The notes beneath the pieces were generated by a model. The model had not been told where the DNA came from, made no database searches, and worked only from the letters and a program-made list of their open reading frames with translations. A stretch of 64,000 bases of DNA from Foliamicus sp965115835 (GTDB lineage: Bacteria; Pseudomonadota; Gammaproteobacteria; Steroidobacterales; Foliamicaceae), in NCBI GenBank assembly GCA_965115835.1, contig OZ220471.1:1984001-2048000 (forward strand). The letters run 5' to 3'. Positions within the stretch are counted from its first letter, which is position 1. Each line of letters opens with the position of its first letter. A program made the translations under genes and the position numbers. Shown one piece after another: positions 35,742-45,254 of the stretch.

Positions 35742-36574
35742 TTTCGCTCTTCGCCGCGGACCCACCAGCGCGCGCCGCTGGCGTCCAGCGCCACCTCCTC
35801 GCCGCGCTCGCCGGTGTCGATGTCAAGACGCCTGAAGACCCGCTCCGCCACCGGGCCTACCGGAAAGCGCAGCGACGGCGGCGGCGACGCAATCACGCCG
35901 GCAAGAATTGTGGCCGCATTTTCCGGCGGCTCGCCCTGCCGGGGGCGTTCCAGCAGCGCGCTGTGCAAGTCCGCATAGGCTCCGGCGCCTGCAGAGGTTG
36001 CTGGCCGATTGCCTGAGCGCGCGCCGTGATGGAGCATATCGGTGTCATAGGGCCCCGGATGCAGAAGGGTAACCCGAATCCCGAAGCGGCGCACTTCCAG
36101 AGACAGCGATTCGGCCATGCCCTCCAGCGCGAACTTGCTGGCTGCATACTGGCCGTCGCCGGGCAATCCAACCTTGCCGGACAGCGACGAAACCATGAGG
36201 ACATGGCCGCTGCCGCGCGATCGCATGTGGGGCAGAACGGCTCGCGTGAGCCGCCAGGCGCCCAGCAGGTTGACTTCCAGCAGCTCGCGGAAACGCTCCT
36301 CATTGGCGCACTCCAGCACACCGAACGCATGCAATCCCGCATTGTTGACCAGCACATCCACCCCGCCGGCCGCGTCGATCACCTTGCGCACCGCCTGCTC
36401 CACCGAAGAATTCGAAGTGACGTCGAGCAGAACTTCCCGCGCCCCTGTATCCGGGGGCAAAGCGCCCTGCCTGCGTACGCCGGCGAAAACCCGGTGGCCG
36501 CGCGACGCCAGTTTGCGGGCGGTGGCCAGCCCCAGGCCGCGGGAAGCTCCGCTGATCAGCACGGTGTCAGGCAT
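35738..36574 (-). CDS. Short-chain dehydrogenase/reductase
   Basis: A 278-residue classical SDR. The cofactor motif GASRGLGLATA is at residues 8-18, the NNAGL motif near 75, the catalytic serine is in MVSSLSGKVG and the YxxxK is in YAASK. The arginine following the second strand (GVRRQG) suggests NADP(H). Substrate unknown. It lies between cyoE and aapP, with 52 bp to cyoE and a 4-bp overlap with aapP. Confidence 0.85.
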   Translation of the reverse strand: MPDTVLISGASRGLGLATARKLASRGHRVFAGVRRQGALPPDTGAREVLLDVTSNSSVEQAVRKVIDAAGGVDVLVNNAGLHAFGVLECANEERFRELLEVNLLGAWRLTRAVLPHMRSRGSGHVLMVSSLSGKVGLPGDGQYAASKFALEGMAESLSLEVRRFGIRVTLLHPGPYDTDMLHHGARSGNRPATSAGAGAYADLHSALLERPRQGEPPENAATILAGVIASPPPSLRFPVGPVAERVFRRLDIDTGERGEEVALDASGARWWVRGEERK

Positions 36575-36626
36575 GGTCTTGTGTTCGTTGCGGTGTGGCG
36601 GCCCTCGCAGCCCCAGGCCCAGGGGC

Positions 36627-37526
36627 TCAGGTGTGCCGGACGATCAACGTCAGATAATGATCGACCAAAAGCAGCGCGAACAACGCAAAGAGGTAAACCA
36701 TGGAATAGCCGAAGGTAGGCATGGCCAGAGAATCGTCCTTGCGCCAGTACATCCTCGCCGCAAGCCACAGGAAACGCCCTCCCAGCGCTACTGCCCCGAG
36801 GAGATACAAGGGCCCGCTCATTCCGGTCAGATACGGGAGCAGCCCGAAGAGGAACAGCAATACCGTGTACAGCAGGATGTGCAGCCGGGTGAAAGCTACG
36901 CCGTGGGTGACAGGCAGCATGGGGATATCGACCTTCGCGTAATCGTCCCGCCGGTGTATGGCCAGGGCCCAGAAATGCGGCGGCGTCCACACGAACACGA
37001 TCGAAAACAGGATGGCTGCCCCGGGATCCAACTGGCCGGTCACGGCAATCCATCCGAGCAGGGGCGGGGCGGCCCCGGCGGCCCCGCCAATAACGATGTT
37101 CTGCGGAGTTGCCCGCTTGAGGAACATCGTATAGATGACCGCGTAGCCCAGCAGCGAGGCCAGGGTCAGAACCGTACACAGCAGGTTGGTAAAGCCCAGC
37201 AACAGCCAGACGCCGGTTCCGGCCAGCACGGCGGCAAACACCAATACTCCCCGGCCGCCCAACTGGCCGCGCGGCAGCGGGCGGTTGCGGGTTCTTGCCA
37301 TCTCGGCGTCTGTATGCCTTTCCACCAACTGGTTGATGGCCGCAGCGCTCGCCGACACCAATCCGATGCCTGCGGACCCGAACAGCAAGACAGTCCAGTC
37401 AGGAATCGTGGGCGTTGCCAGCAGCATGCCCACGATGGCGGTAAAGGTGAGCAGGGCCACCACTTTCGGCTTGGTAACTTCCAGGTAGTCCCGCCAGCCT
37501 GGAGCGCGGAGGGCGGGCGCAGTCAT
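36627..37526 (-). CDS. cyoE: Protoheme IX farnesyltransferase (heme O synthase)
   Basis: A 299-residue UbiA-superfamily prenyltransferase that converts heme b to heme O. The two aspartate-rich motifs are visible as NQLVERHTDAEMARTRNRPLP and the later YAKVDIPMLPV/ VHxxxxYTVL-type region. The start is ATG 37526, which overlaps the ctaA stop (ATGA); an upstream ATG at 37541 is less likely. With CtaA it makes heme A for an aa3 cytochrome oxidase. Confidence 0.92.
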   Translation of the reverse strand: MTAPALRAPGWRDYLEVTKPKVVALLTFTAIVGMLLATPTIPDWTVLLFGSAGIGLVSASAAAINQLVERHTDAEMARTRNRPLPRGQLGGRGVLVFAAVLAGTGVWLLLGFTNLLCTVLTLASLLGYAVIYTMFLKRATPQNIVIGGAAGAAPPLLGWIAVTGQLDPGAAILFSIVFVWTPPHFWALAIHRRDDYAKVDIPMLPVTHGVAFTRLHILLYTVLLFLFGLLPYLTGMSGPLYLLGAVALGGRFLWLAARMYWRKDDSLAMPTFGYSMVYLFALFALLLVDHYLTLIVRHT

Positions 37527-38533
37527 GTCGTATTCGCGCATGGCGCAGGAGCGAGTCCGTGGCCCAGCGTGATCAGGGCCAGAATCAGCAGGGCGGCGCA
37601 GGCGTTATGGGCCACCGCGGTGGAAATCGGAAGATAGAGCAGCACGTTGGCAATCCCCAGGCTCAACTGCGCCAGCAACAGGACGGCCACAGCCGCGCCC
37701 GCAATGCGAACGGAGCGATTGGCGGCGCACAAGGCGCGCACGGCCAGCCCGCCCACCACCAGCGCCACGACGAGCGCCCCCATCCGGTGGGTCATGTGGA
37801 TGGCTGTCCTCGCGGCGCTGTCCAGCACGCCGAACTCGTAGTTCACGCCCAGGCCGCGCCACATCACGAATGCCTCGGCGAAATCCATCTCCGGCCACCA
37901 CTGTCGCTGGCAAGTCGGGAAATCCGCACAGGCCAGGGCCGCGTAGTTGGCGCTGGTCCAGCCGCCAAGCGCCACCTGGACAATCACGACAGCCAGCGCC
38001 GCCAGGGTCCAGCCGTAAAGACGGCTTCCGCTGCCTGCGGCCCAGACTCCGGAGGGAGAGCTTTCGCGCAGGATCAGCCACCAGAGCAGAGCCAGCGTGG
38101 CGAAACCGCCCAGCAGGTGCGCCATCACCACCACCGGCTTGAGCTGCAAGGTTACTGTCCACATTCCCAGCAGCCCCTGGAAAAGAACCAGACCGACCAG
38201 GGACAGCGCAGGTCCCAGCGCGGAGTTCGGCTGACGCCGGCGGCGCCAGGCCACAAGGCCGATGGCGAGGATCAAAAGCCCCAACGCCGCGGCCGCATAG
38301 CGGTGCGCCATCTCTTTCCATGCCTTGGCCATATCCACCGGTCGCTCCGGGAATGCGGCGTTGGCCTCGGCAATCTCCGCGGCATCCCGGGGGACATCGA
38401 TCATCCCGTAGCAGCCCGGCCAGTCCGGACAGCCCAGGCCCGCGTCGGAAAGCCGCACATAGGCGCCGAGCACCACCACCAGCAAGGCCAGCGGGGTTGC
38501 GAACAGCGCCAGTTTGCGGATATCCCATGCCAT
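37523..38533 (-). CDS. ctaA: Heme A synthase CtaA (COX15)
   Basis: A 336-residue, eight-helix protein with the internal duplication of the family. Conserved histidine regions include AHRYAAAALG, MAHLLGGFATLALL, HMTHRMGALV and VAHNACAALL; the extracytoplasmic pair of cysteines (GCPDWPGCYG) is present, as in the two-cysteine class. It oxidises heme O to heme A. It is coupled to cyoE by a 4-bp overlap. Confidence 0.92.
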   Translation of the reverse strand: MAWDIRKLALFATPLALLVVVLGAYVRLSDAGLGCPDWPGCYGMIDVPRDAAEIAEANAAFPERPVDMAKAWKEMAHRYAAAALGLLILAIGLVAWRRRRQPNSALGPALSLVGLVLFQGLLGMWTVTLQLKPVVVMAHLLGGFATLALLWWLILRESSPSGVWAAGSGSRLYGWTLAALAVVIVQVALGGWTSANYAALACADFPTCQRQWWPEMDFAEAFVMWRGLGVNYEFGVLDSAARTAIHMTHRMGALVVALVVGGLAVRALCAANRSVRIAGAAVAVLLLAQLSLGIANVLLYLPISTAVAHNACAALLILALITLGHGLAPAPCANTT

Positions 38534-38571
38534 GGATTCGCGGGAACGCGGGAATCAGGCCCGGCAGACGG

Positions 38572-40803
38572 TCAACGCAACCGATACTGGACCGAAACGC
38601 CACAGGTCCTTGGCGGACCGTAGTGCGCCCAGCTGGCGCCGGCAAAACTGATGCGCTGGTCCGCGTACAAGGTGTCGTCCAGATTCTTGCCCCATGCCAT
38701 GACCCTCCACCGGTCGCCGGGCAGGGTCCAGGTGAGCGAGGCATTGACCACGCCGTAGGCTTTCTGGAACGAGGCCTGCCGCTCGAAGCGCCCCGGCGCG
38801 TTGTCGCTGCTGGCGTACGAGCGATGCTTCCACCCGTAATCGACGCCAAGGTCCACGCTGCCCCTGTCGCCCAGATCCAGACCGTAACTTCCGGCAAGGT
38901 GGAACGAGTGCCGGGGGGCGTGCGGAATCCGGTTGCCGTCGCGGCGAATGTCGATGCCCTGTATGGTTCCCGCCAGGAATTCGTTGAACCGCGCATCCAG
39001 GTAGCCGTAGGAGAGACTGAACAGCAATCGGTCGGCGGGCATCCAGGCCACTTCCAGCTCGCCGCCGCTGATTTCGGCGCGGGCGGCGTTTTTGACCCTC
39101 AGGCCGTCGAAAACGCCGGACACCTCGTCGAACAGCAGGGTCGCCCGTTGCAGATCGCGGAAACCGGTGTGGAATACCGCTGCGTTCACCTGCAGGGACT
39201 CGTTCAGCCAGCGGCTCTTGAAGCCCAGTTCGTAGCTGGTGGCGGTCTCCTCCCGGATGGGTCGGCCCGCTTCGGACCCGCGGCTCACCTTGCTGTCGAA
39301 GCCGCCGGACTTGAAGCCTTCCGACCAGCTCGCATAGGCCATCAGGTCATGTCCGGCGAGAGGGCGCCACTCCAGCACCACTCTGGGCGTGAAGGCGTCG
39401 AACGACGCTTCGGCGACCACATCGTAGTTCTCGAATATGATCTGGAAGGGAATGCCGGGAACCGCGTCGTCGGTCAGTGTGCCGATGGTGCGGTTTTCCT
39501 TGTCGTCGCGCGTATAGCGCAGGCCCGCCCGCACCGTGAGCGCCGGACGGACCTGCCAGGATGCATCGGCGAACGCGGCCCACCCGGAGGTATGAGACAT
39601 GCCCAGCCAGTCGCCGCGACTGCCATTGAGCACGCCGTCCTGATCCACCACGATGTCTTCGTATTCCAGCCGGTCGACATCCTCGCGGATGTAGTACAAG
39701 CCGCTTACCACGCTCCAGCTGGAGGCGGGGTCGAACGCATGGCGAACCTCCAGGCTGAATTGCTGCGCGTCTTCGTCCTGACCGAACAGGTCGTCGAATC
39801 CCTGCCCGGAGACCAGCCCGCGGCCGCCGAATTGATCGACGGTCGCGGAGACAATGTCGCGATAGGCCGCGATCACGGTCAGGTCGGCTTCGCCCAGCGC
39901 CTGTTCGAGACGTGCCGACACCCCCCACTGCCGGGCGCTGTACCTGATCGGGAGTCCATGCTCGGAGAACCGCGGGCGACCGGTCGAGGCCGAGGGCGGG
40001 AAGCGGTCCCATCGGGTCACGCTGCGGGTTTGGCTGCCATTGTCCTCGCGGCTGTAATCGGCGCTGAACAAAAGGTCCCGATCCTCGTTGCCGGCCACTC
40101 GCAGTTGCGCGCGCAGGGCCAGCAGATCCTCGTCGTCGGACTGCGCGCCGCTGACAAGGTCCATGCCGTAGCCGTCCCGGGTCTTGCGCAGCAGGGAAAT
40201 CTTGCCTGCGGCAGTCGTCGCCAGCGGCCCGGAAAACAACCCTTTCAGTTCGGTTGCGTCATATGAACCGTGCCCGGCCAGGATCCGGGCCTCCGCGGCA
40301 TCGAGGCGGGGAGCCCGGGTAGTCAGGCTGACCACGCCAGCCACCACGTTCTTGCCGAACAGCACACCCTGCGGGCCGCGAAGGATCGACGCCCGCTCGA
40401 GGTCGAAGAGCTCGAAGAAATACGATGTGGAGCGCGCGATATACACATCGTCCACAAACAGGATGACCGAGTTCTCCAGGGCGCTGCGGGTGGCGCCGCT
40501 GTTGCCGATTCCGCGCACCGTCAGCTCCGGGCGGCCGCTGCTGAAGGTGGAATGGGAAAGATTCGGAACGCGAAGGGCCAGTTCGCCAATCTTTTCCACC
40601 CGTCCCGCTTCCAGCGCCCCGCCATCCAGCGTGCTGATGGACATGGGCACATCCTGCAGGTTTTCGCTTCGCTTCTGGGCCGTAACCACAACCTCCTCCA
40701 GTACGCCGTCGGCGCGCGCCGCAAGGCAGGCGGCGGCGCATGCGATCCAGGGCGCGAACTTGCGGATTGGGCGGTAGCGAACCGGCTTGCAGGCGGCAAT
40801 CAC
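38572..40803 (-). CDS. TonB-dependent outer membrane receptor
   Basis: A 743-residue receptor. The signal peptide ends near AARADG, a TonB-box-like LEEVVVTAQKR follows, then the plug (LTVRGIGNSGATRSALEN, ILRGPQGVLFGKN) and a 22-strand barrel ending in VQYRLR with a C-terminal arginine instead of the usual aromatic residue. Related receptors take up siderophores, vitamins or glycans; the ligand is not predictable. No transport gene is next to it; ctaA follows after 38 bp on the same strand. Confidence 0.88.
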   Translation of the reverse strand: MIAACKPVRYRPIRKFAPWIACAAACLAARADGVLEEVVVTAQKRSENLQDVPMSISTLDGGALEAGRVEKIGELALRVPNLSHSTFSSGRPELTVRGIGNSGATRSALENSVILFVDDVYIARSTSYFFELFDLERASILRGPQGVLFGKNVVAGVVSLTTRAPRLDAAEARILAGHGSYDATELKGLFSGPLATTAAGKISLLRKTRDGYGMDLVSGAQSDDEDLLALRAQLRVAGNEDRDLLFSADYSREDNGSQTRSVTRWDRFPPSASTGRPRFSEHGLPIRYSARQWGVSARLEQALGEADLTVIAAYRDIVSATVDQFGGRGLVSGQGFDDLFGQDEDAQQFSLEVRHAFDPASSWSVVSGLYYIREDVDRLEYEDIVVDQDGVLNGSRGDWLGMSHTSGWAAFADASWQVRPALTVRAGLRYTRDDKENRTIGTLTDDAVPGIPFQIIFENYDVVAEASFDAFTPRVVLEWRPLAGHDLMAYASWSEGFKSGGFDSKVSRGSEAGRPIREETATSYELGFKSRWLNESLQVNAAVFHTGFRDLQRATLLFDEVSGVFDGLRVKNAARAEISGGELEVAWMPADRLLFSLSYGYLDARFNEFLAGTIQGIDIRRDGNRIPHAPRHSFHLAGSYGLDLGDRGSVDLGVDYGWKHRSYASSDNAPGRFERQASFQKAYGVVNASLTWTLPGDRWRVMAWGKNLDDTLYADQRISFAGASWAHYGPPRTCGVSVQYRLR

Positions 40804-40935
40804 ATCAGGAATTCGGAAAAAACCTTGCTCTCGGGCGTACTGTAACCCAATGCGCCGCCGCCACGATGACCATACGCCTGGCGCGGGTCTCTACAGGCAG
40901 GTCGTGCGTTGCCGGACCGTGAAGCGAACCCCCGG

Positions 40936-41385
40936 CTAATGGCAGGCCTTTCCGTACTTCTTCAGCCGCCAGTAGTTATAGGGCCAGGCGGCCAGCATTC
41001 CTGCCAGCAGCGCAGGCGGCACACTCCACCACATGACGAACGGGCCGCCGGTCATCCCGAGGTCGGTGAAATTCATCGCCAGTTCCATGAGGATCATGGA
41101 GGCCAGACTCATGCCCACTGCGGTACGGAACGCATCCCCGAACTCCATGCTTCGCAACAGGATGATGGTCTCGAGGATGATGCTGGTGATGATGCCGCAC
41201 AACATGGCGACAGGCATCCAGATCCACACGGGCGCGTCGGGCCAGTAGGCGCCAAACCAGGCGATGGCGCCGAAGTCTCCGATCGAGCAACCGATCAGGC
41301 ACCACATCGTGTTGTAGGCCGAACGGCGCCATGTGTGCTTGCAGCGCCAGTGAAAGGCGATTGCGGAAGCGGCAATTTCAGCCAT
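40936..41385 (-). CDS. DUF4396 membrane protein
   Basis: A 149-residue protein with about four helices. The N-terminal block FHWRCKHTWRRSAYNTMWCLIGCSIGDFG contains the His/Cys-rich pattern that defines DUF4396, including C-x3-GCSIGD. The conserved cysteines suggest metal binding or transport, but no function is established. It is a single gene, oriented away from the acyl-CoA group. Confidence 0.75.
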   Translation of the reverse strand: MAEIAASAIAFHWRCKHTWRRSAYNTMWCLIGCSIGDFGAIAWFGAYWPDAPVWIWMPVAMLCGIITSIILETIILLRSMEFGDAFRTAVGMSLASMILMELAMNFTDLGMTGGPFVMWWSVPPALLAGMLAAWPYNYWRLKKYGKACH

Positions 41386-41644
41386 TGGCCCGACCCTCCC
41401 CTGCTCGAATATATGGGGGCGCCGCGCCCGGTTTTCCAGATCGTGCTGTCGAGGGGCAAGGCCGGGATGTTTCCCGGCTTCGCATCGAATCCGGGTGCGT
41501 TAGAATGGGAACGGTCAGATCCATGATGCAGGTTCGAGCAAACAGATACCGTGAACAGGGAACGCAAGGGTGAGAACGCGATGAAACACTTTGGCAGACG
41601 TATTGGCAAGTTCGGTGCGCCCGGCTCGGCAGGAGTCACGCATC

Positions 41645-42862
41645 GTGGCGCCTGAAGCTCCTGCCGCGACGGCGCCGCTGGCCCATGTCGATTTCGTTTT
41701 CGGGCTGGGCGAGCCTGTCGACCTGCTTCGGGAGCAGGTTTCGCGCTTCGCCTCCGAGCACATCGCGCCCCGGGCCGCGGCGCTGGACGCCGGCAACCGG
41801 TTTCCCCGCGATCTGTGGCCGCAACTGGGGGCGCTGGGCCTGCACGGCATCAGCGTGGAACCGGAGTACGGCGGCGCGGGGCTGGGCTATCTCGCCCATG
41901 TGGTGGCCATGGAGGAAATCAGCCGATCCTCGGCCTCGGTGGGTCTCTCCTATGGAGCGCACTCCAATCTGGCGATCAACCAGATCCGGCTGTGGGGCAA
42001 CGAGGAGCAGAAACGCCGCCTGCTGCCCGGCCTGATCTCGGGCGAGCAGGTGGGCGCGCTGGCCATGAGCGAGGCGGAAGCGGGATCGGACGTTCTGGGT
42101 ATGCGCACCGTCGCCGCCCCCGACGGCGACGGCTATGTGCTCAACGGCGCGAAGATGTGGATTACCAACGGGCCTCAGGCCGAGACGCTGGTCGTCTACG
42201 CGAAGGTTCCGGCCGAGTCGGAGCCCGGCAGCGATGCCGGAAAGTGTGCGCCGATCCGGGGCTTCATCGTCGAGAAGGGCATGCCGGGGTATTCGGCGCA
42301 ACCCGGGCTGGACAAGCTGGGCATGCGCGGGTCGGACACCTCGGGCCTCGTCTTCGACGGATGTCGGGTACCGAAGGAGAATGTTCTGGCCGGCGACGGC
42401 AGGCGAATCCTGATGTCCGGGCTGGACTACGAGCGCGTGGTGCTGGCAGGAGGCCCCCTGGGCATCATGCGCGCTGCCCTGGACATGGCGTTGCCTTACG
42501 TGCACGAACGCAAACAGTTCGGGCGTCCCATCGGCACTTTCGAATTGATGCAGGGCAACATTGCCGACATGTACACGCGCATGAATTCGGCCCGGGCTTA
42601 CGTGTATGCCGTGGCGCGGGCCTGCGACGAGGGCCGGGTCACTCGTTTCGATGCGGCGGCGGCAATCCTGTATGCCTCCGAGAGCGCCACCTGGGTGGCT
42701 GGCGAGGCGCTGCGCGCGCTGGGTGGGAACGGTTACATCAACGAATATCCTGCCGGACGCTTGTGGCGCGACGCCAAGCTGTACGAAATCGGCGCAGGCA
42801 CCAGCGAGATTCGCCGCATGCTGATCGGTCGCGAGCTCTTCAACGCCACCGCGGCCAGCTGA
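41645..42862 (+). CDS. liuA: Isovaleryl-CoA dehydrogenase-like acyl-CoA dehydrogenase
   Basis: A 405-residue FAD enzyme. Family blocks are VGLSYGAHSNLAINQIRLWGNEEQK, ALAMSEAEAGSDVLGMRT, YERVVLAGGPLGIMRAALD and ALRALGGNGYINEYPAGRLWRDAKLYEIGAGTSEIRR, with a glutamate at the catalytic position in the Y-E-R segment. It fits leucine degradation. GTG 41645 is preferred over TTG 41591 because AGGAG lies 10 bp before it. The carboxyltransferase gene follows after 2 bp. Confidence 0.82.
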   Translation: MAPEAPAATAPLAHVDFVFGLGEPVDLLREQVSRFASEHIAPRAAALDAGNRFPRDLWPQLGALGLHGISVEPEYGGAGLGYLAHVVAMEEISRSSASVGLSYGAHSNLAINQIRLWGNEEQKRRLLPGLISGEQVGALAMSEAEAGSDVLGMRTVAAPDGDGYVLNGAKMWITNGPQAETLVVYAKVPAESEPGSDAGKCAPIRGFIVEKGMPGYSAQPGLDKLGMRGSDTSGLVFDGCRVPKENVLAGDGRRILMSGLDYERVVLAGGPLGIMRAALDMALPYVHERKQFGRPIGTFELMQGNIADMYTRMNSARAYVYAVARACDEGRVTRFDAAAAILYASESATWVAGEALRALGGNGYINEYPAGRLWRDAKLYEIGAGTSEIRRMLIGRELFNATAAS

Positions 42863-42864
42863 AA

Positions 42865-44451
42865 ATGGGCTCCTTCAAGACCCGGATCGACCCGCAGTCC
42901 GAAGAATTTGCGCTGAATGCAGCGGCGAACCGGCAGTACGCCGAAGAGCTTCGCGAGTTGAAGGCCCGAATTGGCGAAGGCGGCTCCGAGCAGGCCCGGT
43001 CAAGGCATCTCGAGCGGGGCAAGATGCTGGCCCGGGATCGCGTTGCCGCCCTGATCGATGCGGGCGCCCCGTTTCTGGAAATCGGCCAGCTGGCGGCCCA
43101 CGGCGTTTACGATCATCCGGTTCCTTCGGCAGGACTGATCTGCGGGATCGGGCGCATTCACGGCGGTGAATGCATGATTGTCGCCAACGACGCCACGGTG
43201 AAGGGCGGAACCTACTACCCCCTGACGGTCAAGAAACACCTCAGGGCGCAGGAGATCGCACTCCAAAATCACCTGCCCTGCATCTACCTTGCCGACTCCG
43301 GCGGCGCCTATCTGCCGATGCAAGACGAGGTATTCCCGGACCGCGACCATTTCGGCCGCATCTTCTACAATCAGGCCCGGCTTTCGGCGCGCAACATTCC
43401 CCAGGTGGCGGTGGTGATGGGCTCCTGCACCGCCGGCGGCGCCTATGTCCCGGCGATGTGCGACGAAACCATCATGGTGAAAGACCAGGGCGCCATCTTT
43501 CTCGGCGGCCCTCCGCTGGTCAAGGCGGCCACCGGGGAGGAGGTGGACGGGGAAACCCTGGGCGGCGGCGACATGCACACCCGCGTGTCGGGCGTTGCCG
43601 ACTATCTGGCCAACAACGACGCGCACGCGCTGAGCCTGACCCGCGATGTGGTGGCGCATCTCTGCCGGCGCGAGCGACGGGACGCCGCTGTGGCGGATGC
43701 CCGGGAGCCCAGGTACCCGGCCGAGGAGCTCTACGGCATTGTGCCGCGCGGGTTGCGCCACATCTACAATGTGCGCGAAGTCGTCGCCCGCATCGTGGAC
43801 GCATCCGAGTTCGACGAGTTCAAGCCGCGCTATGGAACCACGCTGGTGTGCGCATTCGCCCGGCTGGCGGGCTACCCGGTGGGAATACTGGCCAACAACG
43901 GCGTCCTTTTCTCGGAATCCGCCCTGAAAGGGGCGCACTTCATACAGCTATGCAACCGGCGCGGCATTCCCCTGCTGTTTCTGCAGAACATCGCCGGTTT
44001 CATGGTGGGCAAGGACTTCGAGCGGCGCGGCATCGCCAAGGACGGCGCCAAGCTGATCACCGCCGTGGCCTGCGCCCGGGCGCCGAAAATCACGGTGATC
44101 ATCGGCGGGTCGTTCGGCGCCGGCAACTACGGGATGTGCGGGCGCGCCTACGGACCTCGAATGCTGTGGATGTGGCCCAACGCGCGAATATCGGTCATGG
44201 GCGCGGAGCAGGCCGCCATGGTCCTGAGCCAGGTGCGCAGCAAGCACAGCGAAGAAGAGGATACGGCGCTCCGGGAGCGGATCCGCGCCCAGTACGAGCG
44301 TCAGGGTCATCCGTTCTACGCCAGCGCCAGGCTGTGGGACGATGGCGTCATCGATCCGGCGGAAACCCGCCAGGTGCTGGCCATGAGCCTGACGGCGGCA
44401 ATGAACGCCCCCATGCCCGAGGAGACTCCCTATGGCGTCTTTCGCATGTAA
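42865..44451 (+). CDS. liuB: Acyl-CoA carboxylase carboxyltransferase subunit (methylcrotonyl-CoA type)
   Basis: A 528-residue biotin-dependent carboxyltransferase beta subunit. Features include LIDAGAPFLEIGQLAAHGVY, GSCTAGGAYVPAMCDE, IFLGGPPLVKAATGEEV and IIGGSFGAGNYGMCGRAYGPR, matching methylcrotonyl-CoA carboxylase. It should carboxylate 3-methylcrotonyl-CoA from leucine. The biotin-carrying alpha subunit (liuD) is not next to it or anywhere in this window. A geranyl-CoA or propionyl-CoA specificity is possible but less supported. Confidence 0.85.
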   Translation: MGSFKTRIDPQSEEFALNAAANRQYAEELRELKARIGEGGSEQARSRHLERGKMLARDRVAALIDAGAPFLEIGQLAAHGVYDHPVPSAGLICGIGRIHGGECMIVANDATVKGGTYYPLTVKKHLRAQEIALQNHLPCIYLADSGGAYLPMQDEVFPDRDHFGRIFYNQARLSARNIPQVAVVMGSCTAGGAYVPAMCDETIMVKDQGAIFLGGPPLVKAATGEEVDGETLGGGDMHTRVSGVADYLANNDAHALSLTRDVVAHLCRRERRDAAVADAREPRYPAEELYGIVPRGLRHIYNVREVVARIVDASEFDEFKPRYGTTLVCAFARLAGYPVGILANNGVLFSESALKGAHFIQLCNRRGIPLLFLQNIAGFMVGKDFERRGIAKDGAKLITAVACARAPKITVIIGGSFGAGNYGMCGRAYGPRMLWMWPNARISVMGAEQAAMVLSQVRSKHSEEEDTALRERIRAQYERQGHPFYASARLWDDGVIDPAETRQVLAMSLTAAMNAPMPEETPYGVFRM

Positions 44452-44535
44452 CTCACCCGCAAGCAAGGGCATGGCCCCGCCGGCCGGCAACGGCTGGCGC
44501 TGGCGGCGCCTGCGGTTTCCCCGGAAACCCGCCTG

Positions 44536-44985
44536 ATGTCCGGGCGCTACTTCGAGGAGCTCGAGGTGGGCGAGGTAATCAGCCATTCGCTGCGGCGCAC
44601 GGTAACTGAGGCGGACAACCTGCTGTTCTCCGCCTTGACGCACAACTCCTCGCCGCTCCATCTGGACGAGGAGCACATGCGAAAGACCGAGTTCGGCCAG
44701 AGGATCATCAACAGCTGCTTCACCCTGGGCCTGATGACCGGCGTTTCCGTGGGCGACACCACGGCCGGGACGGCAATCGCCAACCTGGGCTGGGAAGACG
44801 CCAGGTTTCCCGAACCGGTATTCCCGGGCGACACCCTGAGATTCGAGACCGAAATCGGCGCGGCCAGGGAAAGCCGCTCGCGGCCCAACGCAGGCGTGGT
44901 GACTTTTGTTCACCGCGCCTATAACCAGCACGACAAACTCGTCGCAATCTGCCGCCGGGTGGCGCTGATGAACAAGCGCCCCTGA
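44536..44985 (+). CDS. MaoC-like (R)-specific enoyl-CoA hydratase
   Basis: A 149-residue single hot-dog domain. The active-site pattern ALTHNSSPLHLDEEHM with D and H in place is typical of MaoC-type dehydratases, followed by GLMTG and FPGDTLRFETEI. It hydrates an enoyl-CoA, perhaps in place of the usual LiuC methylglutaconyl-CoA hydratase. It follows the carboxyltransferase after 84 bp and is the last gene of the group. Confidence 0.8.
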   Translation: MSGRYFEELEVGEVISHSLRRTVTEADNLLFSALTHNSSPLHLDEEHMRKTEFGQRIINSCFTLGLMTGVSVGDTTAGTAIANLGWEDARFPEPVFPGDTLRFETEIGAARESRSRPNAGVVTFVHRAYNQHDKLVAICRRVALMNKRP

Positions 44986-44999
44986 AACAAGGGCGCTTG
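44973..44999 (+). terminator. Hairpin at the end of the MaoC gene
   Basis: A 9-bp perfect stem CAAGCGCCC/GGGCGCTTG with a 9-base loop spans the stop codon of the MaoC gene. No T-run follows, so it may act as an mRNA-stabilising or weak terminating structure rather than a classical terminator. Confidence 0.45.
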
Positions 45000-45009
45000 C
45001 ATTGCGGTT

Positions 45010-45197
45010 TCACCGGCCCGGAAACCGGGAACCCGCGTCGCCATACAGCGTGTAGTCGTCCGAACCGCCAGTCAGGGTGTCGTCGCCGTCACCCCCGTAC
45101 AGGGTGTCGGTACCGGCGCCGCCCGCCATTATTCCTCCCCCTGTGAAGTGGAACACCTCGCTGGTGAGTCCGGCGTCGCGCAGCAGCGAATTCCTCC
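45010..45197 (-). pseudogene. RTX repeat remnant
   Basis: The minus strand encodes a short frame ending at 45010 with RTX calcium-binding nonapeptides: GGAGTDTLYGGDGDDTLTGG. The frame is only about 60 codons and has no signal, start or full repeat array, so it looks like the 3' end of a lost RTX adhesin or exoprotein. Near-identical 10-20 bp blocks (ATTCCTCCCCC...AGTGGAACA) occur at 45131 and 45190 and flank part of it. Confidence 0.6.
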
Positions 45198-45254
45198 CCC
45201 GTCAGTGGAACAAACCATATCCGATGAATTCCGCCATCCGCATGGACAGGCCGA

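Noticed and set aside
41815..44451. An 878-codon frame spanning the dehydrogenase and carboxyltransferase genes
   Set aside because: The first 350 codons are an out-of-frame reading of the dehydrogenase; only the part from 42865 is a real gene.
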